DNA of 47,834 bases from Gonium pectorale (GCA_001584585.1 LSYV01000060.1:333508-381341), one strand, 5' to 3'. Counted from the first letter of the stretch, positions 20,901 through 32,828 are shown. Notes: generated by a model not told the origin, from the letters alone. Numbers and translations are program-made.

Positions 20901-23900
20901 GCGGAGCCTTGGAGGCACACACCGGGTGCGGAGCCTTGGAGGCGCACACCGGGTGCGGAGCCTTGGAGGCACACACCGGGTGCGGAGCCTTGGAGGCACA
21001 CACCGGGTGCGCTGCTCCACGGGGAACGGCCTTCCGCGTCCTTCGCGTGGGCCCCCCTGAGTGGTGTGCAGCTCTCTGTGCGGCCGAATCGCTTTTGCCT
21101 TCGTCGCCCACCGTCCCCCACCCGCCCGCTTACACGCTTACAGCACGCAGCCCTTCGTTCAGCCTGCCCACGGACTGACCCCTCCCCCCCCCACACACAC
21201 ACTCCCCAGGTCGTCATCGTGGACCAGGCGCCGGCGACGGGCTTTCTGGAGACCTGGGCCCGCATCTCGCAGCCGCACCGCCTGCGCCTGCTCGCCAATG
21301 AGCCCTTCCCGGCCGGCACCTGCTTCCGCAACGCGTACCACCTGCACACGTTCGCCGCCGGGATAGGCTACAACACCAACCCCGCCACGGTCGGCTGCGA
21401 GAGCCCGGTCGTGACGGGCCTCAGCCACTGGCTGCGCCAGCTGTACGACCAGACCGACCCATGGTCCCGTTACGTGACGCCGTCGGCTGACTCGGTGGCT
21501 GAGTCGGTGGCCGGGCCGGAGGCTGCGGAGGCGGGCGTGCCGCACCTGCGGCCGCCGGCGGGCGGGATCATCATGCGCAACGTGGTGTGGCTGAGCCGCA
21601 GGTGTGTTTTGGCTCCTGCTCGGGCGAAGGGGCTGACGTCAATTGGCCCACCGGACCCGCTCGCCCCCCCTCCCCCTCCGGGGGACAATGCTGCTGGCGC
21701 CCAGTTACTGAAAGTCCCCCCCGCCAGCCCCGGGGACAATGCTGCTGGCGCGCAGTCACTCAAAACTCTTTCTCCTCCAACTTTCCCTCCCCTGCCCCCC
21801 GGCACCCCCCTGCTTAAACGGCGCCCGTGCAGGAACCTGGAGCTGCTGCGCCTGCTGCTCGACTCGTCCGCAGGCTGGCGCGCCATGCGGATGGTGCGAA
21901 ACGAGGAGGCCGTGGTGGCGGCGCTGGCGGAGGCGGTGCAGGAGTGGAACGCTGAGAGCTGCATGCTGCGCAAGTTCGACAAGGCGGTGCAGGCGGTGCG
22001 TGCCTGGCGGGTGGAAGGGAAAAGGGCGTAGATGACAACGAGCTGGGCGCCAGCGGGCCCGGGAGGAAAGGGAGGGCAGGTACAGCGGATAAGGCGGTAG
22101 GAGTGGGCGGGTAAGGAGGGATCCAGGGAGCAGCAAACGTGTCCGCATGTCTGGGTTGCGTGTGCGGCTGTCGGAGAGCGCAGTCCGTGGTGGAGGTGCT
22201 TGCAACTCGTTCGTTCTGCTGCTCAACAATTCTGCGCCCTCCAACCCCTCCTTCGGGGCGGGCGCTCTCTAGATGAGCGCCGATCTGCCGCACGTGGCTG
22301 AGCGACATCCGTTCCGCGCAGGAGTACGAGCGATCGCTGTCCAATGTGGCACCGGTTCACACGGCCAATGCGACGGCAACGGCTCCCACCGCCGCCGCCG
22401 GTGCAGCCGCGGGTGCGGCAACCAAAGGCGGCAAGGCCGCCCGGCGCAGCCTGCTCCACGCCCAGCAGCTCCTCGGGTCTTCGCTCCCCATCACAGGGCG
22501 GCGGGACCTGGCGGAGGCGACCCACGGGCCGGCGCCTGCCGTTGTCGGCGGCGGTGGACGAGATTTCGACGAGCACATGGATGATGAAGCAGGCGGCGAG
22601 GATGAGAGTGAACTCGACGGCGGTGCGGTCGGTGTTAATGGTACGGCTGTCAGTACGAACCATACTTCCGCACAGCCGTCGTACATCATAGGCAATAACA
22701 TCGTCGCGCTGGAGAAGCTGTGGGCGCTTGACAACGAGACGGACCCAGGCTGCCGACGTAGCAACGTGCTGTTCAAGTTTGTGTATGGTGATTTTGAAGG
22801 CATGTCGTACTACGATCAACTGCAAACGGTCTTCCGTACGGGCGTGCTGGCGGGCGTGCACGGCGCCGGGCTAGCGCACGGCTTCTTCCTGCCGCCCGGG
22901 CAGAGCGCGGTGCTGCAGCTGCTGGGGGAGTCGTTCGCGCAGGTGGGTACAGCGGGATGACGCCGGGGGCGATGCAGGGCAGTGCACGGGGGGGGGGGCG
23001 CAAGTCGCACTTGTGCTCGGCAGGAGGGCAGGCGGGGATGGAGCCGTGCTCCTCGCTGTCGTCTGGGATTGGCTTTCGCCGGCCAGCTCCACGCAGCTGC
23101 CGCCACCGCCGCCGCCTTGGTCATCATGCTGTACCCCCGCCCAACCCCCTCCTAACCGACCCCGGGTGGCGTCCTCCGCATCTGCTCCCCCCTCCCCCAT
23201 CCGTGCTCCATGCTGCTCCGTCTGGGGGCTGATCTCCTGGAGGAGCGCCCCGCATCCGAAGTCCCGCCAGTGCTCGTGGCGCCTCCCGCCCCCCTGGCGC
23301 CCCGCTCGCCGTTGTTCATTCCCCCTTCCCTTCAACCCCCCTGGCGCCACGTACGCAGGTGACCGCGTGCAACGTGTTTCGCAACATGGCCACCGCCTGC
23401 GGCCACCACTACGAGGACGTGCGGTACAGCGGGGTGGACGTGGACGTGGCGCAGCTCAAGGCGGCGGCTAAGAGGTGGGGTGGGGCGGGGCGGGGCGGAG
23501 GAGACGCCCGCAGTCGGCGATGGGCATGACGTAGAGGTGGATATGGGCGCAGAGGCGGGCGTGGTTTTGCCCTAGACGTGCGGTACGGTACGGCGGGGTG
23601 GACGTGGGCGCTTAAGCAACCTGACCTGCAAGCCACGCCCTTCCCACTCAGCACCCGCCACCCCTGACCCCTTGTTCCCCTTCACCCCCGCCTACACCGC
23701 CCTCCGCCTCCAGGGCCATGGACTACGTGTCCGGCAAGGCCATGGAGGCGCACGTGCGGCGCCACGGCCTGCCCCGGCTGGTGCTCGTGGACCAGAACCA
23801 CTTCACCATCATGCTGCCATCGCAGGAGCAGTGCCCTAGGTTCAGGAACGGGACCGTGGCGGCGGCGGGGGGAAACGGGACAGCGGCGAACGTACTGGGA

Positions 23901-23915
23901 ACAGCAGCGGTGTAA
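17947..23915 (+). CDS. GT61 (DUF563) family glycosyltransferase, type II membrane protein
   Basis: Nine exons fit in frame: 17947-18075, 18160-18487, 19036-19184, 20314-20493, 21210-21601, 21833-21995, 22322-22942, 23359-23474 and 23714-23915, giving 759 aa. Residues about 3-16 (LRLLLAALLGLLLC) are a short hydrophobic signal anchor, as expected for a Golgi type II enzyme. The GT61 core shows FVLRDRHANYAHEM (225-238) and GVHGAGLAHGFFLPPG (625-640), the conserved catalytic-region motif. GT61 includes plant and algal beta-1,2-xylosyltransferases acting on N-glycans, so xylosylation of secreted glycoproteins is a reasonable guess but not proven. Many NxT/S sites lie in a low-complexity insertion in exon 7. 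The 389-N gap is in the intron between exons 3 and 4 and could hide an exon. The end of exon 6 has two in-phase donors, so two residues are uncertain. Confidence 0.85.
19724..20112. other. Assembly gap (389 N)
   Basis: The gap lies in intron 3 of the GT61 gene, flanked by C-rich and G-rich runs (ccccccctcc before, ggggggga after). The preceding 450 nt hold G-rich, purine-heavy tracts, including a run of ten G at about 19391. Such sequence often breaks assemblies. The true length and content are unknown. Confidence 1.
20631..21008. repeat. 27-bp minisatellite, 14 copies, in GT61 intron 4
   Basis: Fourteen head-to-tail copies of a 27-bp unit (GCGGAGCC-[TC]-TGGAGGC then ACACACCGGGT) make exactly 378 nt. 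Units differ by a C/T at one position (copies 4-7 versus the rest) and one A-to-G change in copy 12. The period is a multiple of three and contains no stop in several frames on both strands, so it reads as long repetitive ORFs. It sits between a good donor (CAG|gtggga) and acceptor (cccag|GTCGTC), and is therefore intronic. Confidence 0.97.
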
Positions 23916-24993
23916 GCAGTGTTCGGGACAGCACGCGGCGGGAAGGGCACAGCAGGAGGGCCGGGCTCGGTTGGGGCTCGCGCTGCGAGCGCCGTAACGC
24001 AATGAGGACGCTGGCGCCTTCGTTCAAATGAGGGGTTTTGGCGTTGTAAGTATTGTCAAGGCATGGGCAAGTGAGTTGGTGGTGGCGGCAACTATCGGGC
24101 GGACGCCCAGGTGGACTGCTCCGGGGCTGTGGATCGCGCTCCTGCGCACGCCCAGTGCCTCCGCCATTGGGCCACTATATCTTAACGGCGGCGGAGGCGG
24201 AGGCGCCTGGGGTGCCATTTCAGCGAGCGACGTGGCGTATGAGCAGTTGGGGCAGCGCGCAGAGATTGGTACGGTGCGTTCTCGAAGAAAGCTGCGACCG
24301 GGACACGGGGCTGCGACGGAACAGCGTTTTCTGTCGACCGGCGGCGGCTATAAAGCAGGTCAGTGCCTTCCTCCTTCATGATAAGCGCCGCTGCTGTGAC
24401 ATGTGCTGTTGTGCTGCACGGCAGCGTACGGCATCGCACGGCTGCGGCACGTGTGCGTGCTGTGCGGGCGCAGGCCCGACTGCAACTGCCCTGAACAAGC
24501 TGTGTGGGTTTCGGCCACGGTTCTCGATCAGGCGATCGCACGTGTAATAGACACCGCGCGTGTGCGCAAACAATCCCAACACCCAATGGATGTATGGATG
24601 CCTTATGAGTCGTGTTTATTCCCTGCTTCTCGACTGCTGAAGCTTGCCGAAGAAGCACAGATCGGGCTGTAGGGGGCAGTCCATTTTCGTCTACCAGTTG
24701 TGTCCAATCTGGTTGTGTCTGACAGGTTAACCTGCGCAGTGTGCCGTGTACGGCAGCCGCTGGCGCCCTTACGTGCGCCAGATGATTGGTGAGTTGCACC
24801 AACAACCAGTCTGTTGTCGTGCTTCGGACGCTCGCCTGCTCCCGTTAAACCCTGAGCCCGAGGGCCAGAGTTGTAAGCATGTGCGTATTGCCTGCTGCTG
24901 CCTGGTCTATATGAGCGCCTCACTGCAATCAGCTTTGCCATCCGTCCAAGGCAGGCGCGTTGGGAGGGGTTGCCTCTCGAAGGCACTGGCATA
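23916..24993. other. Intergenic: GT61 3' end and DUF1538 copy 1 promoter
   Basis: No gene is supported. A TGTAA at 24045-24049 lies 130 nt past the GT61 stop and is a candidate poly(A) signal; another TGTAA overlaps the stop codon itself. A TATA-like TATAAAG at about 24349-24355 is 0.64 kb upstream of the next start, so its use is unclear. Near 24960-24993 weak similarity begins to the region upstream of DUF1538 copy 2. Confidence 0.5.
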
Positions 24994-27900
24994 ATGGCGT
25001 CGCCGATCGGGCACGCTGCCGCCGCGGGGAATGGCGGCTTCCCCTCTTCACAGCTGAATGGGCTGCACGCCCGAACCGACTCTGCGCTGGAGCGATGCGG
25101 CCTTGGGGAACGGCAGCGTCTTCTCGCATTCCACATGCTCGACCAGTAAGCAACCGGCAGGCAGGGGCTACTTCGTAGGCTACGGATACGGCCGGGCTCG
25201 GCGCTAGGTTCAGTGACGGTTGGGGGGCATGCCGAGCTCGGGACGAGAGAGCGTGAATCGCGACAAGCGACCCACGGGTCGCGGACGGGGGCCAGCTGGC
25301 GCTAACGAACCCGCTGCCCCAGGCCGTCGTGCTCCTAGGCTGTCGCTGTAACATTCGCCCACAGATGACTCCCATCGGCTTGCCTTTGCATCCGCCGCCT
25401 GGTCGATACGGCCGACGCACCTCGCTCGCTGGCACACGTGCCGTACCGTGCCGTTTCCATGACGTACACAACAGGCTCAAGGAGCAGATCCTAGCCGTGT
25501 TGCCCATCTCCTTCCTGCTCATCTTCGTGATCGGCGTCTTCTTTCAGAAGACCACCAACAACCCCGGCCAGCAGGCTTACGGTGAGACGCCAGGAAACAA
25601 ACTCCATCGGCGCTGCGCGCGCTCCCTCCTGCGCTGCCTCCACGCCCCAGCCACCAACCCAGGGAGCCAACTCCTGCACGCCTGCAGCCCTTCAGCAGCT
25701 ACCCATCAGCCGCCGGACAGCCGACTGTCCGCTGGTGCCATCGCTCCGTTCTCCTGCCATTTGCTCCCCCGTCCTCACATCGCCCGCTCCCTCAGGCCTG
25801 GTGTGCGCCATCTTTGGGCTGCTGTTCTTCATGGACGGCCTGCGCGTGTGCGTGATGCCGCTGGGGGAGCTGGTGGGCAGCAGGCTGCCGGAGAAGGTGC
25901 GTATATGCCTCATTTGCGTGCGCACGCCCCAAATAGCGTCTGATGCTTGGTATCGTGCTGGAACGGTGACGCTACGAAGTCGTGGACCCGGCTCGACGGT
26001 TCAGCCGATTCCCACCCGCCCATCTCCCGCAGTACCCCACGCCCGTTGTCCTGCTGGTGGCGGGCTGCCTGGGCATCCTGGTCACGTACGCCGAGCCGGC
26101 CATCGCCTCGCTCAGCCCGCTCGCGCAGCTGGTGGACAAGAACAAGGCGCCCTACCTGTACTTCGCGCTCAACGAGCAGCGGGAGATGCTGGTGCTGTCC
26201 ATCGGGCTCGGGGTGGGCGCGGCGGCGGTGGTGGGCACGCTGCGATTCATGCGAGGGTAGGCTCTGGGGACGGGTGGGGGGTCCCACGCGGCGGGCTCCC
26301 GGTGTTATACCTGTTGGATACCTGTTGGGTAGATGCCTATGCGTGACACAACCGCAAAGCGGGATCCCTCCGCTTGGGAACGTGCTCAAGGCCGACTGCG
26401 TCCGCTGAGGCCCTCGCTTTCCCTATCTCCATGCCCCCTTCCGGCTGGCCTCGGGTTTGCAGGTGGAGCCTCAAGCCGATCATGTGGGTCTCAGCGGGCC
26501 GGTGGTGCCGGGTGCCTGCGGGGCCGGGGCCTAGGGTCTGGAGACTGTCGTCATGAGGGCTGGGCGACTGTGTGCGTACGCACTCCAGGCCGCCGGCCGG
26601 TCCTGTTCCTGGCGGCGTGATGTGGGAGGGTGCCGCGGGCTGGTCCGCAGTGCGCAGATGACTGCGTGCGCAGAGCAGACGTAACCGTGAATTGAGGTCC
26701 CCGCCCTCTGGCGGATCGTATGGGGCTGCAGGGCCCTACAAAAGCTCGACCTCTCGCTCTTTGCGCTCTCTGCATTTCCGCTTCCCACCTCCCCGCTGCC
26801 ATCCCACCTCCCCCGACCAACCCCCACAGCTACGGCAGCCTCGTCCCGACCATTGCCCTGGCGTGCTACATGCAGTGGGGCAACCCCGACCTCGCCCCGC
26901 TGCTGGGGCTGGCCTGGGACTGCGGCGCCGTCACCACTGGGCCAGTCACGGTGCCCATCCTGCTCGCCATGGGCATCGGGGTCATGGGATCCAAGCGCCA
27001 GCAGCGCCTCGCGGAGGCAGCGTACCACAACGCCGTCGACACCAACACGGGTGAGATGAAAAAGGAGAAATCTGCAGAGTCCGCCGCAGTTTGCGTGATC
27101 CGCTGGATGCCGCGGCTATGCTGGATGCCGTTAGGGGAAGGGTACCGTAAATGAAGGCAAACGACCGGAAAAACGGACGAACAGTGGACGCGGAGGTTAC
27201 CGGTAGCCTTGCAGCAACGGCCCCGGGTGGCGGCCCCGGCGCGGGCGGGTGGTGCTCAACGGTCGCGCCGATCGGCCTGCCGCACACCGCCTCTCTCCCA
27301 TGTGGGGCACGCACCCCGAATGACCCGCTGGACCCCGCCGACCTCCCGACTGGCGTGGCCCTGCCTGTTGGCCGCAACGTGCCTCCGTCTGCACCCGCGC
27401 CCACCTCCAATGCCAACGGTCGCCCCCGCTCTGCTTCCCGGTGCCGGCCCCTGAAGGCCCCGGTGCATGCCTGCCGGTGATGTGGGCGCGCCCTTACATG
27501 CCCGCGTCCGCCCCGCCTCAGGCCAAACGCTGGAGGGCTTTGGCGTTGTGACGCTGGCGTCCGTGTTCCCCGTGTTGGCGGTGGAGGTAATGGGGATCAT
27601 GATGAGCGTCACGCACTCCAAGGAGGAAATCATCCGGAACGCGGGGAGCGGGGCCAGCACCAAGGCGGTGAGTAGGGCGGGGCAGGGACCGGGGCGAGGC
27701 CGGGTTTGTGTGTGAAGGTGAGTGCATGCTGGGACCTGTGCAGCTGGGTCGAGCTACAGGCAGGGGCAAGCGGCGGTTTCACTCGGTAAAGGGCAAGGCC
27801 GTGGGCAAGGGCAACGACGCTGGAGGGCGAGCGGCGGCTAAGGCCTCTGCCTCATGTGAGAAACACAGCACTTCGAATGCGAGGCACGGATGCAGTGATC

Positions 27901-30900
27901 TTGTGCTAATATGCGGTTCCAGCTCCGTCATACGCTGTCATTACCCCCCTTTGGTTGTGTCCTCCCCGCGTCCCCAGGTCGACCGCTCGCCCATCCGCGA
28001 GGTGGTGTTCGCCATCCGCGCCATCATGCCCCTCATCACCGCCCTGCTGCTGCTGGTGGTGTTTGTCATCCGGGAGCCGCACCACCTGGCGGCACTCACC
28101 ATGTACCCAACTCATCCAACGAAATCCGAGCCGTCGGGAACGCCCGAGGAGCCGGCGGACGATGGTCGCAGCAGCAGCAAGGATGGCTTGGATGGCGGCG
28201 TCGGGGGCGCTGGCGTCGGCGATTATGACGAGGAAGGCGCCATGCCGTCAGGCACCGCCACAGCCTCCCCCACCCCCGCGGCGGCGAAGGCGACAGTCAC
28301 GGCTGAGGCGGTGGAGGTGAGAGGACTGGAGCCGGCGTCCCCAGGCAGCCGTGTGGCCCAGCTGCCTGCGCCAAGTCCGCCCGGCGGCTTGGCTGCGGAT
28401 ACGGCTCTGCTCGCCTCGTCAGCCGCCTGCGCAGCCGCCGCCCCAGGCAGCGCTCCTGCTGGCTGCTCCCAAGCACCGGTGGCTCAGGAGAGCAAAGAGG
28501 CGGGCAGAGCTGGTTGTGACGGCGAGTGCGGCGTTGTCCTAGAGGCGCCGGGCCTGGCGGGTCCACCGGCGGAGGCGGCCGTACCGAAGCCCTGGTACGT
28601 CCGGTACGGCGGCTTGATCATCGGCATCATCATGGCACAGGTGGGGTGAGGCTCTGGACGCGGCCGGTGTGCGGCCGGCAGCATGCGCGGATATGTGACC
28701 CATGGGTCGGTCTGCAGGGCTGCAGGCCCGTCCTGCGCCGGGGCCAGGCGTACGCAGCACAGCAGGGCATGCGATGCCTTTGCGATTCCTTGGCTCTCTG
28801 GGGGAGCCTGTAATCTGTATCTGTATCTGTATCTGTAGGGCCGCCATAGCACCTCTGTAGCTGCTTTGCCGCACGTGAGGCAATGGGTGGCGGTGGTGAA
28901 CCCGCGTCCCGGACACAGTCCGCTGCCAGACAACCCAGCTACCAGCACGCAAACAACGAAAAACGAGTTAAATCTGCGAAGCAAGAGGGAGCTCAACGGT
29001 TGCTTTGAGCTCACCCCACTCTCTCTGCCCCCTTTATCCTTTGCCGGTGCCAGGGTGGCATGATCATGTTCAACATCGGCCTCACCTACGGCTTCACGGC
29101 CCTGGGCGACCAGGCGGGGACGCTGCTGCCGGCAGCGTATTTGCAGGTGCGCTGGGGACGGTCCAAGCGCAATACAACCGCTTGTAGGGTAGTTCGCGCT
29201 GCTGCTGTTGGTGTGGGAGATCGCTTGCCGTCGCGCGGCCCGCCCGCCAATACCGTAACCCGCGCTCGTCACGCGTGATGCGGTGTGCGGCTGGGATGTG
29301 CAAGATTCAAGCTGCAGGGCTGCTGGTGCTGCTGCTAATCGTGTGGTAGGAGTTTGCCGCTGCGCGGTCCACAAGTCACTCGTGCGTACTCGTGCGTACT
29401 CGCGCCTCGGCTCCGCAGCCTCCACTGCCCTCCCGTGCCCTCGGGCCTGATTGCCCGCCTCCTCTCCCCGGCCTGTCACCCTATACCACGCTTCAGCCTG
29501 CCACAACCCCGCCCTCGACCTCGCCCCGCCTCACGCCCCCGGCCCCGTCCCACGCCTTGCCCCCGCCCCCCCCTGCTGCCCGGCCCCGCCTCAGGTTGAT
29601 GGCGAGCCCAAGTCGCCCTACTACAGCTACGCGGGCGGCATCGTGCTGGTCATGGTGGTGGCCTTCTCGCTTGGTGGGTACGTGCATACGTGCCGTACAG
29701 AACATGCGGTGACGGTTGGCGGTTGCTGCTGGCGGCAAGGGACGGCAGGCGGTCGCCACTTAGAGACTGGGTCCTTGCGGCACAGAGGAGGAAGGACTCG
29801 CAGTCATGTCGTCCAGGTCACGCTTGGGGGCCTGCTGCGCCTGCTGCGGCGCTGCAGCTGTGCGGGCATGGGGCTAGACTCCATGAGCAACACAGCTCCG
29901 GCCAGCCCAGCGGCTGGTTTGCCACCTACCCGTGTTACAGGTTCTGCGCCTGCCTGCTCCATTTTGGGGTCAGTGGTCACATTGCCTTCAGGCGCACCTG
30001 CAGCAGCAGCTTGTTGTTCTTGACCCTCCCATTCACCTTTCACGCGCTGCCTCCGTTTGAGCATGCGTCAAGTCGCCTCCTCACCACTCGCCGTGGGCTT
30101 GGCCTGTATGCCTGGACCCTGCCGCTGACGACCCTGCCGGCCGCCGCTGTTCGTATGTCTCAATCCTCCATCCGAGCAATGCAGGCATTATGGCGACGCG
30201 CGCCGAGCCCGCCCTGCGCGTGCTGGGCAGGACGGTGCAGCACCTGAGCGGCGGTACCTTCACGGCGGCGATGCTCATCTACGCGGTCTCCATCGGCGTG
30301 GGCGCGGGCATGGCAGTAGGTGCGCCAGTCGGTCTGAGTGGGCGGTGCTTACGCGCCTGGCCGCTTGCGCGTGCTTGCAAGCTGACGTGGCCCGGTTCGG
30401 GTCGGGTGGCCTTCGGCGCGGGGGCATGGCAGTGAGCTGCTGCTCACGCGCATTGCATCAGTGGTGATCTGGAGGGACGGCGCTGTGAGTGGCGGAGGGG
30501 GCGGCGTCGTCGAGGCTGCGGGAAGGACGGAAGTGCGACTGTTGCACATTATGGACTCGGCAACGATCTCGCGGCTGCATATGTTGCTGTGTGTTCCTCC
30601 TCCAGAAAGTCGGTTGCGCCCTTGTCATTGCGGTCGTTGGATGTTGACCGTTGCCTGTTGACGTGACCCCACCAGGATCCACCAAGATCCTCTTCGGCGT
30701 GCCGCTGGTGTACATCATTCTCGTCAAGTACGCCATCGCGGTGACCATCACGGTCTTCTCGGCCGAGGACTTCACCTGTATCGCCTGGGACAGCGCAGGT
30801 GTGGCCGGGGACCAGGGGGGCCCGGGGTCCAGGTCGGCAGCGGGACTAATCGGGGGCCGAGGCAGTGCACCGCCGGCAGGCCTCCGCCCGTTACGCCGGA

Positions 30901-32785
30901 CCAGCCAGCGCGCCTGGTCCCTGCCCGCTGCGAAGCAGGGAAACAGGGTGAGCTCTGGAGCCACACGTTGTTGGTATCCCTGCGGGCGCTTGGGCCGGCC
31001 CGGGCCGAAGCACGAGCCGGGCCAACTGTCAGCTTACCCGGGGAGGCTCAGCCTTTCCATGGGCCATCCGCGTACTGCCCCTCCCTCACGACTCCTCTAT
31101 CCCGGAAACGGCCCATCGCTGAATCAGGCCACCATAACTGGTGGGACAGCTGGATGCAGTACGTCAGCTTGCTCCCTCAAGATATATCCGTAGCCCAACG
31201 CTGTCCGGCCTTGCTGCCTTGACCTGGCCTTCTAAACACCTTGAGCTAGCCCACATGTCCGACGTGCGCCCGTACCTCATCCAGGCGTGACCACCGGCCC
31301 CGTGACTGTGCCCTTTGTGCTGTCGTTGGGAATCGGATTCAGCACGGCGATCGGGGCAACAGAGGTGGGTACGGCGCACACGACAGGCTCTGGGGAGCAT
31401 ATGAACCCCAGTGTGGGGGGTCTCGACAGTCGTATCCTTGAGCGGAGGATGAGCGGGCCGAGCGGGCGTGGGGTATAGGGCGGTGCTTGCTTGTGCGTCA
31501 ATGGCGGCACGAGAAGCTGCCGTAGGGCCAGGGAACGGGTGTCAGCGAGGCCGGGGTATGGAGGGGCAGCGGAGGGATGGGACGCTCTTGCCCATCATTG
31601 GGGAGCTAGGCATTCCCACCGTAGCGAGTCCCCATCAAGTAAGCAACCATTCATGTATTTACGCGCGGTCCTCGCGCTTGCGGACGCTACAGAACGTGCC
31701 TGGCGCCCCCGATGCCCCAGCCATCTCGGTAGTCCCCGTTGTACCCCCGCAAGCGCCTACGCCCTCGCCGCCCCACTTTGCCAAGCCGCACCCTGGGTGC
31801 CACCCCGTCCCCACCTCCACGCAGGGCTTTGGCATCCTGACCGCCGCCTCCGTCGCCCCCATCATCTCGGTGCTGCTCACCAACCTGCTCAGGAAGCCCG
31901 CAAAGGCAAGTAGAAAGCCGGCCCCCGGCCCTGCCTCGAGCCCCGCGCGCCGCGTCGCTAGGGACATGTCCGGCCACAACACATGCACAATGCCCGGCGA
32001 ATACATCCTCTGTAGCTGCCCCCTCCTGCAGGTTGTGGCAAGCGCCGCGCGCTGCCTCTCATGGCAATGCGCACAGGTACCCGTCCGCCGACTCCCCTAC
32101 CGTCGCACCCCGCCCACGGATCCTATAGCGTTGTTTTCCAACTGCCCAACCTGATGTGGCCACCCGTACGTCAACCCGCCGACCCGCCGCGCGCAGAAAG
32201 TCGTCCGCAGCCTGTCCCGCCTGTCTCGCAGCCAGCCGTCCTCGCTGTCCTCCGGGAGCCAGCAGGCGGCGGTCAGGTGCGCTTGGGCGTGTGTATCTGG
32301 ATGGCGACGGTGTCGTTGTGCATGAAAACGAGGATGGCGGCTCCAGCGTCGTCGCCTCGCTGCGTCCACAAGCGGCGCTGCACTGCGTGCTGCACCCCCG
32401 AAGCCCCGCCCCTTGATTGTACGCTGCAGTCTGGCCGTGTGCAGCGCGGGAGGGAGGCCTCCAGTTAAGCCGCCCTTGCACCGCTCTTCTATTCCGCGCC
32501 TCTAGAGCCTCTACGGTACATCCCATGGGCGCCTCTTGCCTCTACGCCGGCCGTGCACCTTACCCGCTCGTCTTACTCCGTCCTCCTCTTTCCTCACCTC
32601 ACGCGCGCCGTCACCCCGCATGCCCATCCATGCCCATCCATGTCCAGGCCCCTATCTGTCTTCTCCCGGCGCCCCAGGAGGCCGACAGACACTGAGGCGG
32701 CAATCAGCAGCGTCGCCGCCCTGGCAGCGGAAGCTGCGCGCCTGGAGATGGATGAGCATACGGCGACCCGTCGACAGCAGCAATT

Positions 32786-32828
<43 letters not shown>
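24994..32828 (+). CDS. DUF1538-type double-domain membrane protein, copy 1
   Basis: Sixteen exons close in frame at 828 aa: 24994-25145, 25475-25581, 25796-25896, 26033-26256, 26463-26483, 26830-27050, 27522-27667, 27978-28640, 29054-29146, 29595-29673, 30185-30319, 30676-30798, 31285-31364, 31825-31905, 32197-32276 and 32648-32828. The protein is two related membrane halves. The first has AEPA at 140-143 and TTGPVTVP at 237-244; the second has AEPA at 609-612 and TTGPVTVP at 691-698. Both are embedded in hydrophobic segments (for example GLGVGAAAVVG versus GVGAGMAVG, and GLAWDCGAV versus CIAWDSAGV). A hydrophilic low-complexity loop (about 355-525, within exon 8) links them. The signature matches what I recall of DUF1538; bacterial members have no firmly assigned substrate. 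A transporter or channel is inferred only from the repeat topology. Intron 14 has a GC donor (AAAG|gcaagt). The C-terminus ends in a Gln run. Confidence 0.85.
26463..26483 (+). other. 21-nt microexon (exon 5 of DUF1538 copy 1)
   Basis: The exon reads G TGG AGC CTC AAG CCG ATC AT, between ttgcag and gtgggt, and adds WSLKPI plus parts of two split codons. Copy 2 has the same 21-nt exon at 43259-43279 with a better donor (gtgagt), which fixes the splice phase. Skipping it would remove exactly seven codons, so both forms stay in frame. Confidence 0.85.
28813..28839. repeat. (ATCTGT)n microsatellite in DUF1538 copy 1 intron 8
   Basis: Four consecutive six-base units ATCTGT follow GGGGAGCCTGTA. 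A near-identical start (GGGGAGCCTGTAATCTGCATCTGTAT) occurs at about 46675-46697, downstream of which the array is absent. The array probably grew at a small dispersed element. Confidence 0.7.
32787..32825 (+). repeat. CAG triplet repeat coding a C-terminal Gln tract
   Basis: Thirteen CAG codons follow CAG CAG CAA TTG and run straight into the TAG stop of DUF1538 copy 1. The protein therefore ends QQQL plus 13 Gln. Copy 2 has no Gln run at the same place but an Ala/Ser/Gly-rich tail of about 90 residues, so the repeat expansion is specific to copy 1. Confidence 0.95.

Noticed and set aside
20604..21349. Long minus-strand ORFs made of repeated VCLQGSAPG or RTRCVPPRL units
   Set aside because: These are products of the 27-bp minisatellite, whose period is a multiple of three; no domain or gene context supports them.
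24182..24805. 207-codon minus-strand ORF upstream of DUF1538 copy 1
   Set aside because: No domain, no duplicate in the corresponding region upstream of copy 2, composition like noncoding sequence.
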